From Firmicutes bacterium CAG:582 (GTDB taxonomy: Bacteria > Bacillota_I > Bacilli_A > RF39 > UBA660): a stretch of DNA of 64,000 nucleotides. The translations under genes were made by a program, and so were the position numbers. Location of the stretch: assembly GCA_000435515.1 (NCBI GenBank), contig FR884183.1, positions 1-64,000 of the forward strand. The letters run 5' to 3'. The notes under the pieces were generated by a model. The model ran no database searches and was not told the origin of the DNA. It saw only the letters and a program-made list of their open reading frames with translations. Shown here in pieces: positions 63,554 through 64,000 of the stretch. Within the stretch, counting starts at the first letter, position 1, and each line of letters starts with the position of its first letter.

Positions 63554-64000
63554 TATAAACAATTTAAGTGAAATAGAAGAATATAAGAAAGTTGGAATCA
63601 CCAATTTTCTTTTTGCTGTTAATAATTTTTCAATTGGATATAATTCTTTTAACTTATGTGATATTCCAGATGATGCATACGTTTATTTAAATAGGGTTAT
63701 GGATACAAAGACAATTGATGAACTAAAAAGTATTAAGGATAAGTTTTTAAGATTTAAAGGAATTATCTTTGAAGATTTAGGAGTTTTCAATATATTTAAA
63801 GATACAGGTATTCCTCTTATTTGGAATCAAGCTCATTTTGCAGTAAATTATAATTCAATTAATTTTCATTTGAAAAATGGATGCACAAGTGCAGTTATTT
63901 CAAATGAAATCACGAAAGAAGAAATAGATGAAATAATTAATAATTCTATTAAACCACTTATACTTCCAATATTTGGTAAAAACAATATTATGTATTCAAG
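63534..64000 (+). CDS. Peptidase U32-family protein, 3'-truncated
   Basis: ATG 63534 to the window edge (155 codons): MSKILININNLSEIEEYKKV ... YVYLNRVMDTKTIDELKSI ... LIWNQAHFAVNYNSINFHLK. The TIM-barrel-like pattern and the position after trmR match YrrN, a small U32 family member that in Bacillus precedes a full U32 gene (yrrO) involved in tRNA hydroxylation. That link fits TrmR, which acts on hydroxyuridine. Overlaps trmR by 20 bases. Confidence 0.8.
   Translation, partial: MSKILININNLSEIEEYKKVGITNFLFAVNNFSIGYNSFNLCDIPDDAYVYLNRVMDTKTIDELKSIKDKFLRFKGIIFEDLGVFNIFKDTGIPLIWNQAHFAVNYNSINFHLKNGCTSAVISNEITKEEIDEIINNSIKPLILPIFGKNNIMYS

Noticed and set aside
1..64000. CRISPR arrays, IS elements, prophage or rRNA
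   Set aside because: No periodic repeat-spacer pattern, transposase, integrase, phage structural gene or rRNA sequence was seen.

Overview
The window is very AT-rich, densely packed and mostly on the + strand. It looks like the chromosome of an uncultured low-GC Firmicute from the Bacilli/Mollicutes-like part of the tree (RF39/Erysipelotrichia-like; this placement is inference). Supporting features are a Firmicute SUF order, a T-box upstream of serS, the yqeG-yqeH pair, a dcw start (mraZ-rsmH-ftsL-PBP) with mollicute-style MraZ boxes, SigK, LtaS, an IreB-ruvX-DUF1292-mltG-trmR-U32 operon in the Bacillus order, and Bacillus-type SOS boxes. TGA is used as a normal stop (for example at the ATGA overlaps at 20951 and 53743), so this is code 11, not the Mycoplasma code. 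No IS element, phage, CRISPR or rRNA was seen.

Layout. 1-830: tail of an exported Cys-rich protein. 0.9-3.9 kb: reduced SUF operon (sufC, half-length sufB/D, sufS, sufU). 3.9-4.7 kb: methyltransferase. 4.8-8.3 kb: unknown gene, a gmk with a 1-base frameshift in its P-loop, and a serine T-box followed by a ppGpp-hydrolase-like HD gene and serS. 8.3-13.3 kb: AraC-type regulator, ABC exporter, FtsK/SpoIIIE. 13.3-18.9 kb: unknown proteins, an orphan MvaI/BcnI-type nuclease and two tRNAs (CAT, Leu-TAG). 18.9-22.5 kb: a three-gene operon behind two tandem SOS/LexA-like boxes (radical SAM DNA-repair-associated protein, DUF4130 protein, divergent GroEL). 22.5-27.9 kb: two D,D-carboxypeptidases flanking a thioester adhesin, a sortase and a membrane protein. 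27.9-35.7 kb: RDD protein, NfnAB-like flavoprotein pair, cyclophilin, LtaS, VanZ, small regulator, SigK. 35.7-43.8 kb: exported two-TM protein, YqeG, YqeH, MutL, CAP protein, and a tandem triplet of paralogous membrane proteins. 43.8-48.9 kb: mraZ cluster. 48.9-57 kb: tRNA-Glu, polysaccharide deacetylase, FtsEX with an M23 hydrolase activator, RseP. 57.1-60.8 kb: parE without parC, then a duplicated gene pair of which one copy has a nonsense codon. 60.9-64 kb: the IreB-RuvX-MltG-TrmR-U32 operon, cut by the window edge.

Most interesting candidate system: the 18.9-22.5 kb operon. A promoter (TTTACA-17-TATAAT) carries two copies of the SOS-like sequence GAACAAATGTTT exactly 20 bp apart, and drives the rSAM/DUF4130 pair translationally coupled to a diverged, ATPase-competent-looking chaperonin with no GroES. 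This points to a DNA-damage-inducible repair unit with its own chaperonin. Second-tier items are the half-size single SufB/D protein, the serine T-box controlling an alarmone-hydrolase-like gene together with serS, the orphan MutH-related nuclease, the triplet of unknown membrane paralogs, and the thioester adhesin with its own sortase.

Limits: all calls are from reading sequence by eye, with no database searches. Promoters and terminators are motif-based predictions.
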